Shown here: one piece after another, positions 1 to 9,231 of the stretch | Layout: each line of letters begins with the position of its first letter | Position numbering within the stretch: the stretch's first letter is position 1 | Origin: Desulfuromonadaceae bacterium | GTDB taxonomy: Bacteria > Desulfobacterota > Desulfuromonadia > Geobacterales > Pseudopelobacteraceae | Direction of reading: 5' to 3' | Length of the DNA stretch: 64,000 bases | Assembly (NCBI GenBank): GCA_028687585.1 | Contig: JAQTZV010000008.1 | Location: forward strand, 1 to 64,000 | The notes under the pieces: generated by a model | What the model was told of the DNA's origin: nothing | Database searches by the model: none | Seen by the model: only the letters and a program-made list of their open reading frames with translations | Made by a program: the position numbers and the translations under genes

Positions 1-210
1 GTAACATACTTCGAACAACGAAGAGCCGAACAACAACGTAGGCGAGCAGGTCGCGCCGCACTGAAAGCGGCGTAAGGGGCAATAAAGGGAAAGAAGCAGA
101 GAGTCGGGTATCCCGAGAGGGAGATTATTTTGGAGGGCTTGAGCCGTATGACGGGAAACTGTCACGTACGGTTCTGAGGGGGGAAAGGAGCCGAAAGGCT
201 CCTGACCTAC
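1..210 (+). mobile_element. 3' end of a group II intron (domains V and VI)
   Basis: Positions 141-174 form a 34-nt hairpin beginning GAGCCGTATG, with a GAAA tetraloop and ending CACGTACGGTTC. This is the typical size and sequence of bacterial group II intron domain V. Domain VI follows (about 175-210): a stem AGGAGCC/GGCTCCT closed by GAAA, with an unpaired A in the CTGACCTAC tail that could be the branch point. The 3' splice site is probably just after CTAC at 210. No intron-encoded reverse transcriptase is visible, so it would lie left of the window or be absent. Strand and identity are clear from domain V; the exact 3' boundary is inferred. Confidence 0.82.
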
Positions 211-213
211 CCG

Positions 214-429
214 GTGAAATCAAATAAAACAGAATATAAAAACAAGAACACATTATCTCAAATTATGGTCGCAATTTTTCTCGTTTTGGAGTTTGCAGGA
301 TGCGCCTCCATCAGAGTTTATGAGGCAAGTAAAAAAGGAACGTGCAGAGAGATCTGCGGACCAACGCCAGCTGTATACGGTGGGACAGTAGAAGCAGTTA
401 GATGCTTGAGCCTTGTGCTGTTTTGCTAA
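214..429 (+). CDS. Short putative lipoprotein, possibly truncated
   Basis: A 71-codon frame starts with GTG four bases after the proposed intron end. It has a basic N-terminus, a hydrophobic stretch (IMVAIFLVLEFAGC) and a lipobox-like F-A-G-C, so the product could be lipidated after signal peptidase II cleavage. An ATG at 265 is an alternative start. Neither start has a convincing ribosome binding site. The tail (PAVYGGT...) vaguely recalls the small YceK/YidQ lipoproteins, but the frame stops early at 427-429. The intron sits directly upstream, so the original 5' end may have been displaced. It could be a gene remnant. The family name is a guess. Confidence 0.33.
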   Translation: MKSNKTEYKNKNTLSQIMVAIFLVLEFAGCASIRVYEASKKGTCREICGPTPAVYGGTVEAVRCLSLVLFC

Positions 430-471
430 CCGGTCAATAACGAATTGAAACAAAAAAGGAGCTGCCTAAAC

Positions 472-2001
472 GTGATTCTGACTTTTGGTGAATTTAAACT
501 GGATTCTGAGCGCTTTGAGCTACGCTGCAACGGATTGCCGTTCAAGGTCGAACCTAAGGTGTTCGATCTGCTGAGCCTCCTGATACAGCATCCCGGCCAG
601 GTGTTTTCTCGTGATGATCTGATTTCAGTGGTATGGAAGGGTCGAATGGTGTCGGACGCAACGGTATCGACCTGTGTAAAGAGCGCACGCAAGGCACTCG
701 GCGACAGTGGCGATTCACAACACTATATCACGACTGTCCGAGGACGCGGGTTCAGCTTTAATGCCGAGGTTGAATCTGACTCTTTCGCTGCCGACTCCGC
801 AGTTAATACACCCTCAGAACATGCCTTGCCACAAGGCGGCGTGGGTCCCTCACTGCTAGTGCTGCCGTTTCGCAGCATGGTGGATGATCCTGAAACGACA
901 TGCCTCGCTGAGGGCGTGAGTAGCGGTCTCGGTACGATCCTCACTCGAATTCCGTTATTGCGATTAAGTTACCAGGCCGCCCGCTACACGAAAAGCGACA
1001 TCATCCCGACTGTCCGAGCGATTTACGAGCATGTGGGTGTTGATTATGTGTTGGAGGGCGTGCTGCAAAATCACGATGCCGGTTATCGCATCAATGTCAA
1101 ACTTATCGATGCAAAGTCAGGATTTTTGTTGTGGGCTGAGCACTTCTTCGTGCCCGGTCCTCATGATGCCGCCCTGGATCTTGCGGTCACCGCCGTCATT
1201 GCAAAGCTGGAGCCGCAGCTGTACCGCGCGATTTACCATAGCGTTTGTGCTGCCGGTGGAGAGCGGAGCGCCCAGGGTTTGTTTCTGGAGGCGAGCAGTA
1301 TGCTGGCTCTGAAGGGCTGGCATCCCGACTCCTTTACATCCGCTGCCGAATTGCTGCGCCGCAGCTGCCGGCTCGCCTCCGATTTTGCCCTGGCACACGC
1401 CTATCTGGCGCTGGTCATTGGACTGGGAGATCGTATCGGCCTTCTCGGCGATCGGGAGAGGGCCAGGGTTGAGGCCCTCGAAACCGCCGAACGCGCCCTT
1501 GAGCTCGACAGTATGGATTCGACTGTGCTCGGATTTGCCGGTTGTGCACTTGCGGATATCGGCTACCCGGGGCGGGCTTTGCCGATCTTGAAAAATGCGG
1601 TTGAAATCAACCCTGACAACGCCCAGGCCTGGGCCGCTTTGGGTTCGGCCTGTTTACTCAGCGGACAGGTTGAAGAGGCCGTTCAGTACTTGACGCACGG
1701 AATAAACATTTCCCCACTCGACAGTCGGCTGTCCATCTGGGGTGCAGTGCTGGCATTGGCACTGATGATGGCCAAGGACATGGAGAGTGCCGTCCGGCAG
1801 GCTGAACTGGCATGCCAACGCGATCACCGAAACTACCTGCCACGGATCGTTCTGGCTGGCATCAGGCTGATTCGCAATGAGCAGGAGTTGGCACTTAAGG
1901 CCCTTAAAGACGCTTATCGTATCAAGCCGGATCTCACCCCTGCGCAAGTGCTTCCCCTACTGGGCCAGAAACTTGGCCATGATCTGCTGAACCTTAAATA
2001 A
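472..2001 (+). CDS. Winged-helix transcriptional regulator with TolB-like and TPR domains (CadC/HilA type)
   Basis: 509 aa from GTG 472, chosen because AAGGAG (456-461) lies 10 nt upstream; a TTG at 445 would add nine residues. Residues about 1-100 form an OmpR/PhoB-type winged helix (FKVEPKVFDLLSLLIQHPGQVFSR, with the recognition-helix region around VSTCVKSARKAL and the wing RGRGFSF). Residues about 125-260 resemble the TolB-like N-terminal domain found after such winged helices (LLVLPFRSM, YVLEGVLQ, LWAEHF). The rest is tetratricopeptide-like helical pairs. There is no transmembrane helix, so this is a cytoplasmic one-component regulator rather than a membrane CadC. No ligand or target can be read from the sequence; the next gene, a methyltransferase, is a possible target. 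Confidence 0.8.
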   Translation: MILTFGEFKLDSERFELRCNGLPFKVEPKVFDLLSLLIQHPGQVFSRDDLISVVWKGRMVSDATVSTCVKSARKALGDSGDSQHYITTVRGRGFSFNAEVESDSFAADSAVNTPSEHALPQGGVGPSLLVLPFRSMVDDPETTCLAEGVSSGLGTILTRIPLLRLSYQAARYTKSDIIPTVRAIYEHVGVDYVLEGVLQNHDAGYRINVKLIDAKSGFLLWAEHFFVPGPHDAALDLAVTAVIAKLEPQLYRAIYHSVCAAGGERSAQGLFLEASSMLALKGWHPDSFTSAAELLRRSCRLASDFALAHAYLALVIGLGDRIGLLGDRERARVEALETAERALELDSMDSTVLGFAGCALADIGYPGRALPILKNAVEINPDNAQAWAALGSACLLSGQVEEAVQYLTHGINISPLDSRLSIWGAVLALALMMAKDMESAVRQAELACQRDHRNYLPRIVLAGIRLIRNEQELALKALKDAYRIKPDLTPAQVLPLLGQKLGHDLLNLK

Positions 2002-2175
2002 GCCGCAGGACAAACTGACCTCACTTTTTACACAATCCCCATCAAAAACACATCTGTTCCTCAAGCTACGTTGTGCGGAATCTTCTATGCTATTCCTAAG
2101 GATCGGCCACTGAAATCGACGCAGTTGGCAGTTGGCCTGTTGAATCACTAAAATCCAGATTGGAAGGAGAATCAT

Positions 2176-3009
2176 ATGGAAACCGCAACTCGTATGAAAA
2201 TGAGTACCACGCCGGATTACCTGGCAATTAAAACAAAACAAAAAGCCGCCTGGGGAACTGGCGACTACGGCTACATTGGCACCACGCTTCAGATTACGGG
2301 CGAAGCCTTGTGCGAGGCGATGGACATCCGCTCAGGACAGAGCCTGCTTGATGTGGCGGCCGGAAACGGCAACGCCTCACTTGCGGCCGCGCGCCGCTTT
2401 TGCAAGGTGGTTTCGACCGATTACGTGCCTGCGCTGCTCGAACAGTCACGCATCCGTGCGACAGCGGAGAAACTGACCATTGACTACCGCGAAGCCGACG
2501 CTGAGGATCTGCCGTTCGCTGACGCCAGCTTTGACAACGTGGTCTCCACCTTCGGGGTGATGTTTGCACCAAATCAGGGGCAAGCAGCAGCGGAATTGCT
2601 CAGGGTGTGTAAACTAGGCGGCAAGATCGGTTTGGCGTCCTGGACTCCTGGAAGCTTTGCCGGGCAACTATTCAAAGTTGTCGGACAGCAAGTGCCGCCG
2701 CCTGCAGGAGTCAACCCTTACACCACCTGGGGTACGCCGGCCTTTATCGACGAGCAATTCGGGGCGGTCGCATCGAAAATCGAAGTCAGTCAGCGGCAGT
2801 TTACTTTCCGCTATTACTCGTCGAAACATTTGCTCGATATCTTCTGTACCTACTATGGACCCATGGTGAAGGCGTTCGAGGCCCTCGATAAAGCAGCTGG
2901 GGTAGCCCTGCTCAATGAGATTGAGAAATTGATCGGGCAGTACAACCGGGCAGAGGACGGCACCGTGGTTGTTCCCTCGGACTATCTTGAGGTCGTGATC
3001 TTCAGGTGA
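2176..3009 (+). CDS. Class I SAM-dependent methyltransferase
   Basis: 277 aa; ATG 2176 is preceded by AAGGAGA (2164-2170). The Rossmann methyltransferase motifs are visible: motif I LLDVAAGNGN near residue 57, an acidic position after the second strand (STDYVPALL), READAEDLPFADASFDNVVSTFGVMF (post-I/motif II) and a motif III-like LRVCKLGGKIGLASWTPGSF. This is the UbiE/COQ5-like Methyltransf_11 group, which methylates small molecules with S-adenosylmethionine in the cytoplasm. The substrate is not evident. Such proteins are common beside one-component regulators and stress genes. The length is normal for the group. The gene stands 174 nt after the TPR regulator and 76 nt before the OsmC gene. 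Confidence 0.82.
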   Translation: METATRMKMSTTPDYLAIKTKQKAAWGTGDYGYIGTTLQITGEALCEAMDIRSGQSLLDVAAGNGNASLAAARRFCKVVSTDYVPALLEQSRIRATAEKLTIDYREADAEDLPFADASFDNVVSTFGVMFAPNQGQAAAELLRVCKLGGKIGLASWTPGSFAGQLFKVVGQQVPPPAGVNPYTTWGTPAFIDEQFGAVASKIEVSQRQFTFRYYSSKHLLDIFCTYYGPMVKAFEALDKAAGVALLNEIEKLIGQYNRAEDGTVVVPSDYLEVVIFR

Positions 3010-3085
3010 GAGGGTAACAATCTAAAGTTCAATCCCCCGGGTCAATTGCCAGGGGAAAATGTCAACGATTGAAAGGAGTTTACCA

Positions 3086-3628
3086 ATGCGAAAGATATAT
3101 TTGAAAGATGCTCACACACGCCAGGATCCATTGCGTGAACGTTATAAAGTTGCTCCCGAAGAAGCACAAATTACCGATCGGGGGAGAACCTCCTGGAGCC
3201 TGGAAAATGATCCGTTTCACGGTCTGGTTATTCCGGGGAGTCAGGACTATGGCGAAAAATGGGGGTTTGGTATCCACCGGGCGGTAGGCGGAGACCATGA
3301 TGCTCCCAATCCCGGTGATCTGCTCTGTAGCGCTCTGGCCAGTTGCTTAGATTCAACTATTCGCATCATTGCTGATCGACTTGGGATCACGCTTACTTTT
3401 CTTGAGGTTGCTGTCGAAGCAGATATCGATGTCCGCGGCACTCTCGTGGTGGATAAAACTGTTCCTGTCGGTTTTCAAAATATGCGCTGCCAGGTCGAGA
3501 TTAAAACCGCCAAGGAGACGGACCCTGATTTAACCAAAAAACTGTTGACGGCAGCGGAATACAGCTGCGTCAATCTCCAGACCCTCCGTTCCGGAGTCAT
3601 GGTGGAGATTGGATATAGTCTCTCTTGA
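3086..3628 (+). CDS. OsmC family protein
   Basis: 180 aa from ATG 3086, preceded by AAGGAG (3072-3077); ATG 3059 is possible but lacks a good site. OsmC/Ohr proteins are thiol peroxidases that remove organic hydroperoxides using two cysteines. Here the family core is visible as GGDHDAPNPGDLLCSALASCLDSTIRI, containing the first conserved Cys (ALASC) after the active-site helix start. The second is AAEYSCVNLQTLRSGV near the C-terminus, placed as in the YhfA-like branch. The N-terminal 60 residues are longer than in short OsmC forms. The neighbouring methyltransferase has no obvious link. A large perfect palindrome follows 78 nt downstream. Confidence 0.83.
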   Translation: MRKIYLKDAHTRQDPLRERYKVAPEEAQITDRGRTSWSLENDPFHGLVIPGSQDYGEKWGFGIHRAVGGDHDAPNPGDLLCSALASCLDSTIRIIADRLGITLTFLEVAVEADIDVRGTLVVDKTVPVGFQNMRCQVEIKTAKETDPDLTKKLLTAAEYSCVNLQTLRSGVMVEIGYSLS

Positions 3629-3705
3629 TTTACCTGGGAAATGGCTGGTATCAGTCCGGGGCGGTGAGTTTAAATCTCCTCCTGCTCCAGAAAAATAAAT
3701 AGTTA

Positions 3706-3750
3706 AAGCAATTCAATAAATAGGGGCGCTCCCTATTTATTGAATTGCTT
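3706..3750. repeat. 20-bp perfect inverted repeat (palindromic hairpin)
   Basis: Left arm 3706-3725 and right arm 3731-3750 are exact reverse complements (AAGCAATTCAATAAATAGGG), separated by 5 nt. It could form a very stable stem-loop on either strand. It lies 78 nt after the OsmC stop. No U-tract follows directly, so a classical intrinsic terminator is not certain. A bidirectional terminator or a small palindromic mobile repeat are the two readings. Confidence 0.8.
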
Positions 3751-4368
3751 CGAGTGTGTTTTTGCACTTTTACTAAAGACATGCTAAGAATTTCACGAGC
3801 CATAGCTACCAAGTAACCGCATCACATCAACATAGTAAAAGACAATTGACCTGATCAACTAGTGAGGAACCCACAGTGATAAATTGTTGCACGCCATTTA
3901 TGGTGTTTCGAGGCCGACGGGTTGGCCCTAACTCAATCTTCTGTAATGGTGTAATGGGTTGGTTTTCAGGACATCAACAACAATGCCCTGAAAATCAACC
4001 GGTAATAAACTCCAGGTGCAACAAATGGATGTCTGGTCGTATGATCATGCGGACCGCTTGGAAAGTTTAATAAGATTGAACGGCATGAGGAGTACAAAAT
4101 AAGGCCACCGGTAGAGTTCGGAAGGTTATGGGAAATCTCCGTTTTCCCCTTGACAAAACTTATTATGGATGTCCCCCGAATTTTTTTGCAGCGTATTGAA
4201 GCAATCGTTGGGATTGAGATGGTTATTACCAAGCTCATAGAACTTGAAAGGGGCCGCCGCTTGTTATTTTGCTATTGCCATAATTAGCAACATCACAAGC
4301 AGCGTTATAGTGGGCCCCGATAAAGCCGTCAGGTAAGCGCCCATGCCGTTAAAACGGATGAACAACGA
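3751..4368. other. Gene-free region with nested imperfect inverted repeats
   Basis: I see no credible gene here; the open frames are short and lack ribosome sites or recognisable sequence. Two nested inverted repeats are visible. The outer pair is TTGTTGCAC (near 3885-3893) against GTGCAACAA (near 4015-4023). The inner pair is GTTGGTTTTCAGG (near 3958-3970) against CCCTGAAAATCAACC (near 3984-3998). The arrangement could be a folded mobile-element remnant or a structured RNA, and neither can be decided from sequence alone. Confidence 0.4.
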
Positions 4369-4804
4369 ATGAACATGAAAATACTAAACCGCTCCCTGTT
4401 ATTCATTACCGTTCTTGCTGCTTGCAGCCTAAATGTCGAGTCGAACTTTACTCTGGCACCAGGAGTCTCGATTGCCAAAATGGTTCGCCTTGCCTTTGGG
4501 AAAATCGAAAAGTGAGGTAACTGTGAATCTCACCTACTTCACGGGAGGAGATGCTCTTTTTGAACTTTTAGATGCCAGCGGAAAGGTTCTAAACAAGGAA
4601 AAGGGGCGAGTTTGCTGGCATCCGGAAACTGATAAAAGACGAAACAAACAAGGCGGAATCGACCCTGATTTGGAGCCTACTTACACATACGTCAGAATAA
4701 ACGGTGTCCTTGAAGTTATTGAGCATAGAAAAGAGCCAATATTTCGAATTGTTGACGACCAGAAGCTCTTGAAAGAAGCTGCTGAATCTACAAGTTGCAA
4801 ATGA
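4369..4804 (+). pseudogene. Probable lipoprotein gene disrupted by a frameshift
   Basis: Starting at ATG 4369 the frame reads a classical lipoprotein signal: MNMKILNRSLLFITVLAACS with lipobox L-A-A-C. It continues PGVSIAKMVRLAFGKIEK and stops at TGA 4513-4515, giving 48 codons. A second frame (open 4433-4804) continues with a credible soluble domain: SEVTVNLTYFTGGDALFELL, then DPDLEPTYTYVRING and a tail ending near FRIVDDQKLL. Joining the two frames near 4500-4515 gives one lipoprotein of about 145 aa. Either a real frameshift mutation or a sequencing error explains this. I do not recognise the family. An alternative is a genuine 123-aa protein from ATG 4433, which has no ribosome binding site. 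Confidence 0.5.
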
Positions 4805-4845
4805 GAAGGGGAGGGTGCGGGTAAAAGTTTCTGGCAGGAATAATA

Positions 4846-6138
4846 TCAAGCCGCAGGTTCGTAATTACCCGAACAAATATCTCCCTCAAAGCTGTTTATC
4901 AGTACTGTTACCTCTTCATTCACCAGCGCTTTTGTGCCGGGAAATGAAACATTGATGTAATTGCGGGACAATCCTTTGCACATTCCGGTGTTATCATTGC
5001 ACCCCTGAACCAATACCTCCAGTTCCTTGCCCACAAATCGCTCCAGAAAAGCTGCTTTTTTCAGCGTGGCGATACCCCGCAGTCGTGCGGCCCGCTCCGT
5101 AACAATGCGGTCAGGAAGATGTCCGGGCATGGTGGCCGCCCTGGTTCCCGGTCGACTGGAATAGGGGAATACGTGCATGTCGGAGAGCGGCAGCTCTTCA
5201 AGCAGATGGACGGTCTCCGCAAATTCCGCTTCCGTCTCTCCCGGAAAACCGGCTATCACGTCGGCGCCGATAAACGCATCCGGCATGGCTGCGGAAATCC
5301 GTACGACCAGATCCCGGAAAAAATCAGCACTGTACGCTCTTCCCATGCGGTGTAAAACCGCATCGCTCCCGCTTTGCAGCGGCAGGTGCAGGTGGTGACA
5401 GATGTTACCGGACGAAGCCATCAGTTTCAAAAATTCTTCGCTGACTTCGTTCGGTTCAACCGAACCGATACGCAGACGAGGCACAATCTGCCCGGCATCA
5501 ATCTGTGTGACGAGCGTTGCCAGTGTCGTTGGTGGCGGAAGGTCAAGACCGTAGGCGCCCAAATGGATGCCGGTCAGTACGATCTCCTTGAATCCGTTCG
5601 CAGTCAGATCACGCATGCCCTGAAGGATCTCATCGGTAGTAACACTGCGACTGCGACCGCGGGCATACGGGACAATGCAGTAGCTGCAGAAAGCATTACA
5701 GCCGTTCTGAATTTGGAGAAATGCCCGGGTATGTTCGGCAAAACTGGTCAGTTTAAGCGGTTCGGCATGGGTGATGTGTGAAATATCTGCGACAGAATGC
5801 CCGGAAGACTCCAGCAGGCTCGAGATGTTCAGCTTTTCCTGATTGCCGAGTACGCAATCAATCTCGGGCATGTTCTCCAGTTCACCCGGCGCTACCTGCG
5901 CATAACATCCGGTCGCGATAATGCGTGAATCAGGATTCAAGCGGCGGGCCCGGCGGATAAGCCGGCGGGTTTCCGCATCGGTTCGTGCAGTGACGGTACA
6001 GGAATTGATGATATAGAAGTCAGATGGTTCATTAAAAGCGACAACACGATATCCGGCTGCCAGAAGCTGTTCAATCATGGCTGCCGATTCAAACTGATTG
6101 GTTTTGCATCCAAGCGTACTGATAGCGACCCGCTTCAT
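4846..6138 (-). CDS. mtaB: tRNA t6A37 methylthiotransferase MtaB
   Basis: 430 aa radical-SAM methylthiotransferase. It inserts sulfur and a methyl group to convert t6A at position 37 of ANN-decoding tRNAs to ms2t6A. The N-terminal UPF0004 domain carries cluster ligands C11 (STLGCKTNQ), C47 (NSCTV) and C78 (TGCYAQ). The radical SAM motif is C147-x3-C151-x2-C154 (NGCNAFCSYCIVPYARG). The TRAM-like C-terminal segment is present. The TLGCKTNQ opening and the overall pattern separate MtaB from MiaB and RimO. AAGGA lies 9 nt before the start. Its ATG overlaps the stop of the upstream MATE gene by 4 nt, so the two are translationally coupled. Confidence 0.92.
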   Translation of the reverse strand: MKRVAISTLGCKTNQFESAAMIEQLLAAGYRVVAFNEPSDFYIINSCTVTARTDAETRRLIRRARRLNPDSRIIATGCYAQVAPGELENMPEIDCVLGNQEKLNISSLLESSGHSVADISHITHAEPLKLTSFAEHTRAFLQIQNGCNAFCSYCIVPYARGRSRSVTTDEILQGMRDLTANGFKEIVLTGIHLGAYGLDLPPPTTLATLVTQIDAGQIVPRLRIGSVEPNEVSEEFLKLMASSGNICHHLHLPLQSGSDAVLHRMGRAYSADFFRDLVVRISAAMPDAFIGADVIAGFPGETEAEFAETVHLLEELPLSDMHVFPYSSRPGTRAATMPGHLPDRIVTERAARLRGIATLKKAAFLERFVGKELEVLVQGCNDNTGMCKGLSRNYINVSFPGTKALVNEEVTVLINSFEGDICSGNYEPAA

Positions 6139-7490
6139 AGAGTAATAATATCCTTTTCAAGTTTTGCAAGCGTCCTGGTGACATAAACAATTACAACCAG
6201 TGCCGCCGACCACGTTACGCCGAATATTCCCCACCAGACACCGACCAACCCCAACCCCATGACCGTCGTGAGCAGGGGGAACGCACATGCCGGTCCGGCA
6301 ATCTGGCGGTACAGGCCGACAATGAGTCCAAAGATCGGCATTTTGATTCCCTGCATGGCGGAAACGGAGATGTAGAGAAAAACATACGCCGGAAGGACAT
6401 ACGCTTCAACAGCCAGAAAGGCGACTCCGGTGTCAATGACAGCCTGATCTGCAGTGAAGAATCCCATTAATTTGCGGCCAAACAGGAGTGCCCCACAAGT
6501 ACCGGAAAGAGCAAGCACCACTCCATAGCGGAGCGAAACACGCAAGGTCTCGCGTATCCGGTCAATTCGTTCGGCGCCGAAATTCTGTGCGGTGAGCGCC
6601 AACGTGGAAATATTCAGGCCCATGACCGGAAGCAGGGCAATCTGCTCGATACGCGTGCCGATGCCGTACGCTGCCACCGCCTGTTCACCAAAACGGCCGA
6701 CGAACCAGGTGATGATGAAAATTCCAAGCGAGACTGTCATCATATTCATGGCTGACGGAAAGCCCTGTCTGAAAAGTTCGCGAAAATAACTCCAGCGGGG
6801 CCGAAGGTCGGCAAGGTGGAACGTTGGCATGCTGCCGGTTTTTGACAATTGACTGAACAGATAAAAAACGCCGATGCACTGTATGGAAACAGTCGCCAGA
6901 GCAATGCCGCCCAGTCCAAGGGGAGGCACTCCCGCTCCGCCGTACATGAACCAGGGGTCAAGAATCAGGTTGAGAAAAAAACCTCCGATCAAAAAATTGC
7001 GGTACGCCTGCGTGTTGCCGTGTGAATTGAGGATAGCGTTCATAACATAATTAAGGAGAAAAAAAGAGCTGCCGGCGAAAATGACATTCATATAACTCAG
7101 TGCATGAGCGAGGTACTCACCCGTGGCGCCCATCAGCATGAAGATCTGCGGAGCAAGGGTCAGGCCGGCGGCGGTGAGCAGCAGCGAGTGCAGCAGTGCA
7201 AATGAGAGTGACTGGGTCAGGTAGAGCCTTGCCTCGTCATAATCTTTACGTCCGAGGGCATTGCCGATCAATGTTGTTGCTCCGGTGGATACACCGCTGC
7301 CGATTGCCAGTAACAGAAAAAAAACCGGAAAGGAAAGCGACATGGCGGCCAGTGCGGTAGTTGACAGTTGACCGCCATACCAGGTGTCTACCACATTGAA
7401 CATAGTGTTGAAGAAAAAGCCGGTTCCGGCCGGTATCGCCAGGCGGCGGACGAGCTTCGGGATTGGTGCAGATGTCAAATCGGAAGTCAT
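6135..7490 (-). CDS. MATE family multidrug/Na+ antiporter
   Basis: 451 aa integral membrane protein with about twelve hydrophobic helices in two homologous halves, the normal size for MATE (multi antimicrobial extrusion) exporters. Family signatures include PAGTGFFFNTMFNVVDTWYGG at the start, LIGNALGRKDYDEA after helix 3, and QNFGAERIDRIRETLR in the second half. The protein couples efflux of cationic compounds to an Na+ or H+ gradient across the inner membrane. The substrate is not deducible. First gene of a two-gene unit with mtaB; the pairing is probably positional, not functional. Start ATG 7490 has only a weak upstream purine stretch. Confidence 0.88.
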   Translation of the reverse strand: MTSDLTSAPIPKLVRRLAIPAGTGFFFNTMFNVVDTWYGGQLSTTALAAMSLSFPVFFLLLAIGSGVSTGATTLIGNALGRKDYDEARLYLTQSLSFALLHSLLLTAAGLTLAPQIFMLMGATGEYLAHALSYMNVIFAGSSFFLLNYVMNAILNSHGNTQAYRNFLIGGFFLNLILDPWFMYGGAGVPPLGLGGIALATVSIQCIGVFYLFSQLSKTGSMPTFHLADLRPRWSYFRELFRQGFPSAMNMMTVSLGIFIITWFVGRFGEQAVAAYGIGTRIEQIALLPVMGLNISTLALTAQNFGAERIDRIRETLRVSLRYGVVLALSGTCGALLFGRKLMGFFTADQAVIDTGVAFLAVEAYVLPAYVFLYISVSAMQGIKMPIFGLIVGLYRQIAGPACAFPLLTTVMGLGLVGVWWGIFGVTWSAALVVIVYVTRTLAKLEKDIITL

Positions 7491-7646
7491 AGTTGCAGGG
7501 TAAGGTGTCCCGTGGCACCGGTCAAGAAAAAACAGTTTGCGGCTGTCTGCCGTTTTAGTTGAAAAATCTGTAAAAAACAGCTAGAACGGAACACAATTTT
7601 ATTTGTCAGAAATAGCTGCAGTTTTACTACTTTTCGGGAGGCACAC

Positions 7647-9215
7647 ATGAGTTTGATTACGTTGTATGATACAACCCTGCGGGATGGTACTCAGGCCGAA
7701 GATATTTCCTTTCAGATGGAGGACAAGATCCGTATTGCCCACAAGCTTGACGAATTAGGTATTCACTATATTGAGGGCGGATGGCCGGGGAGTAACCCGA
7801 AAGACATTTCTTTCTTCAAGGATATCAAAAAGGAAAAACTGCATCAGGCCAAAATTGCGGCGTTTGGTTCTACCCGTCGCGCCAAGGTGACTCCTGACAA
7901 AGATAACAACATCATAACACTGGTTAAAGCAGAGCCTGATGCAATTACCATTTTTGGAAAAACCTGGGATTTTCATGTGCATGAAGCATTGCGTATCTCT
8001 CTTGAAGAAAATCTGGAGTTGATTAATGACTCCCTGGAGTATCTGAAGAAGCATGCTGCAGAAGTGTTTTATGATGCCGAGCATTTTTTTGACGGCTACA
8101 AGGCCAATCCCGAATACGCAATAAAGACCCTTCAGGCGGCTGAACAGGCCAACGCGGATTGTATTATTCTTTGTGATACCAATGGCGGCACCATGCCGTT
8201 TGAAGTAGCCGAAATTATTAAGGCTGTGCAGAAGCAGATCAAAACCCCGCTTGGCATCCACACCCATAATGATGGTGAATGTGCCGTTGCCAACACCATG
8301 ATTGCCGTTAAGCACGGGATTGTCCAGGTTCAGGGTACCATCAACGGATTTGGTGAACGATGCGGTAACGCCAATCTCTGTTCAATTATCCCGGCGTTGA
8401 AGGCCAAGATGAAGAAGAAATGTATTACTGATGAACAGATGCGACACCTTCGGGATGTCTCCCGCTACGTATACGAATTGGCCAATATTTCACCCGATAA
8501 GCATCAGGCCTATGTCGGTAATTCTGCGTTTGCCCACAAGGGCGGGGTCCATGTCAGTGCGATCCAGCGTCACCCGGAAACCTATGAACATATGCGCCCT
8601 GAACTGGTCGGTAACTGTACCCGGGTGTTGATATCCGATCTGTCCGGCCGTTCAAATATTCTTGCCAAGGCAGAAGAGTTTAATATCAATCTGGACAGCA
8701 AAGATCCGGTCACGATGGAGATTCTTGATAACATCAAGGAGATGGAGAATCGCGGCTATCAGTTCGAGGGTGCAGAAGCGTCATTTGAACTGTTAATGAA
8801 AAAAGCAATCGGTTCCCACAAAAAATTCTTCACGGTTCTTGGATTCCGGGTGATCGATGAAAAACGGGGTGAGGATCAGAGACCGGTTGCCGAGGCCACC
8901 ATTATGGTCAAGGTTGGCGGCAAGGTTGAACATACCGCCGCTGAAGGGAATGGACCGGTCAACGCGCTTGATAACGCTATCCGCAAGGCGTTGGAAAAGT
9001 TTTACCCTAAATTGAAGGAAGTGAAACTGCTTGACTACAAGGTGCGCGTGCTGCCTGCCGGGCAGGGCACAGCCTCTTCAACCCGGGTGCTGATTGAATC
9101 AGGAGACAAGCACTCTCGCTGGGGCACCGTCGGCGTTTCTGACAACATTATCGACGCTTCCTATCAGGCTCTTATTGACAGCATCGACTACAAACTGCAC
9201 AAATCCGAGGAATAA
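7647..9215 (+). CDS. cimA: (R)-citramalate synthase
   Basis: 522 aa; GGGAGG sits 7 nt before ATG 7647. It belongs to the DRE-TIM metallolyase/LeuA family: DTTLRDGTQ near residue 9 binds the metal and substrate, and [13 protein letters not shown] near residue 205 holds the second metal-binding pair. The C-terminal 130 residues form the LeuA-type regulatory domain. The [10 protein letters not shown] segment and the length are those of the CimA/LeuA2 type that condenses pyruvate and acetyl-CoA to citramalate, the threonine-independent isoleucine route known in Geobacter. A 2-isopropylmalate synthase is the alternative but fits the motif less well. A ComEA-like gene follows 16 nt downstream. Confidence 0.87.
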   Translation: MSLITLYDTTLRDGTQAEDISFQMEDKIRIAHKLDELGIHYIEGGWPGSNPKDISFFKDIKKEKLHQAKIAAFGSTRRAKVTPDKDNNIITLVKAEPDAITIFGKTWDFHVHEALRISLEENLELINDSLEYLKKHAAEVFYDAEHFFDGYKANPEYAIKTLQAAEQANADCIILCDTNGGTMPFEVAEIIKAVQKQIKTPLGIHTHNDGECAVANTMIAVKHGIVQVQGTINGFGERCGNANLCSIIPALKAKMKKKCITDEQMRHLRDVSRYVYELANISPDKHQAYVGNSAFAHKGGVHVSAIQRHPETYEHMRPELVGNCTRVLISDLSGRSNILAKAEEFNINLDSKDPVTMEILDNIKEMENRGYQFEGAEASFELLMKKAIGSHKKFFTVLGFRVIDEKRGEDQRPVAEATIMVKVGGKVEHTAAEGNGPVNALDNAIRKALEKFYPKLKEVKLLDYKVRVLPAGQGTASSTRVLIESGDKHSRWGTVGVSDNIIDASYQALIDSIDYKLHKSEE

Positions 9216-9231
9216 TCTGAATACCGATATC

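Noticed and set aside
3876..4070. 64-codon frame in the gene-free region
   Set aside because: Composition and lack of a ribosome site argue against coding; it overlaps the nested inverted repeats.
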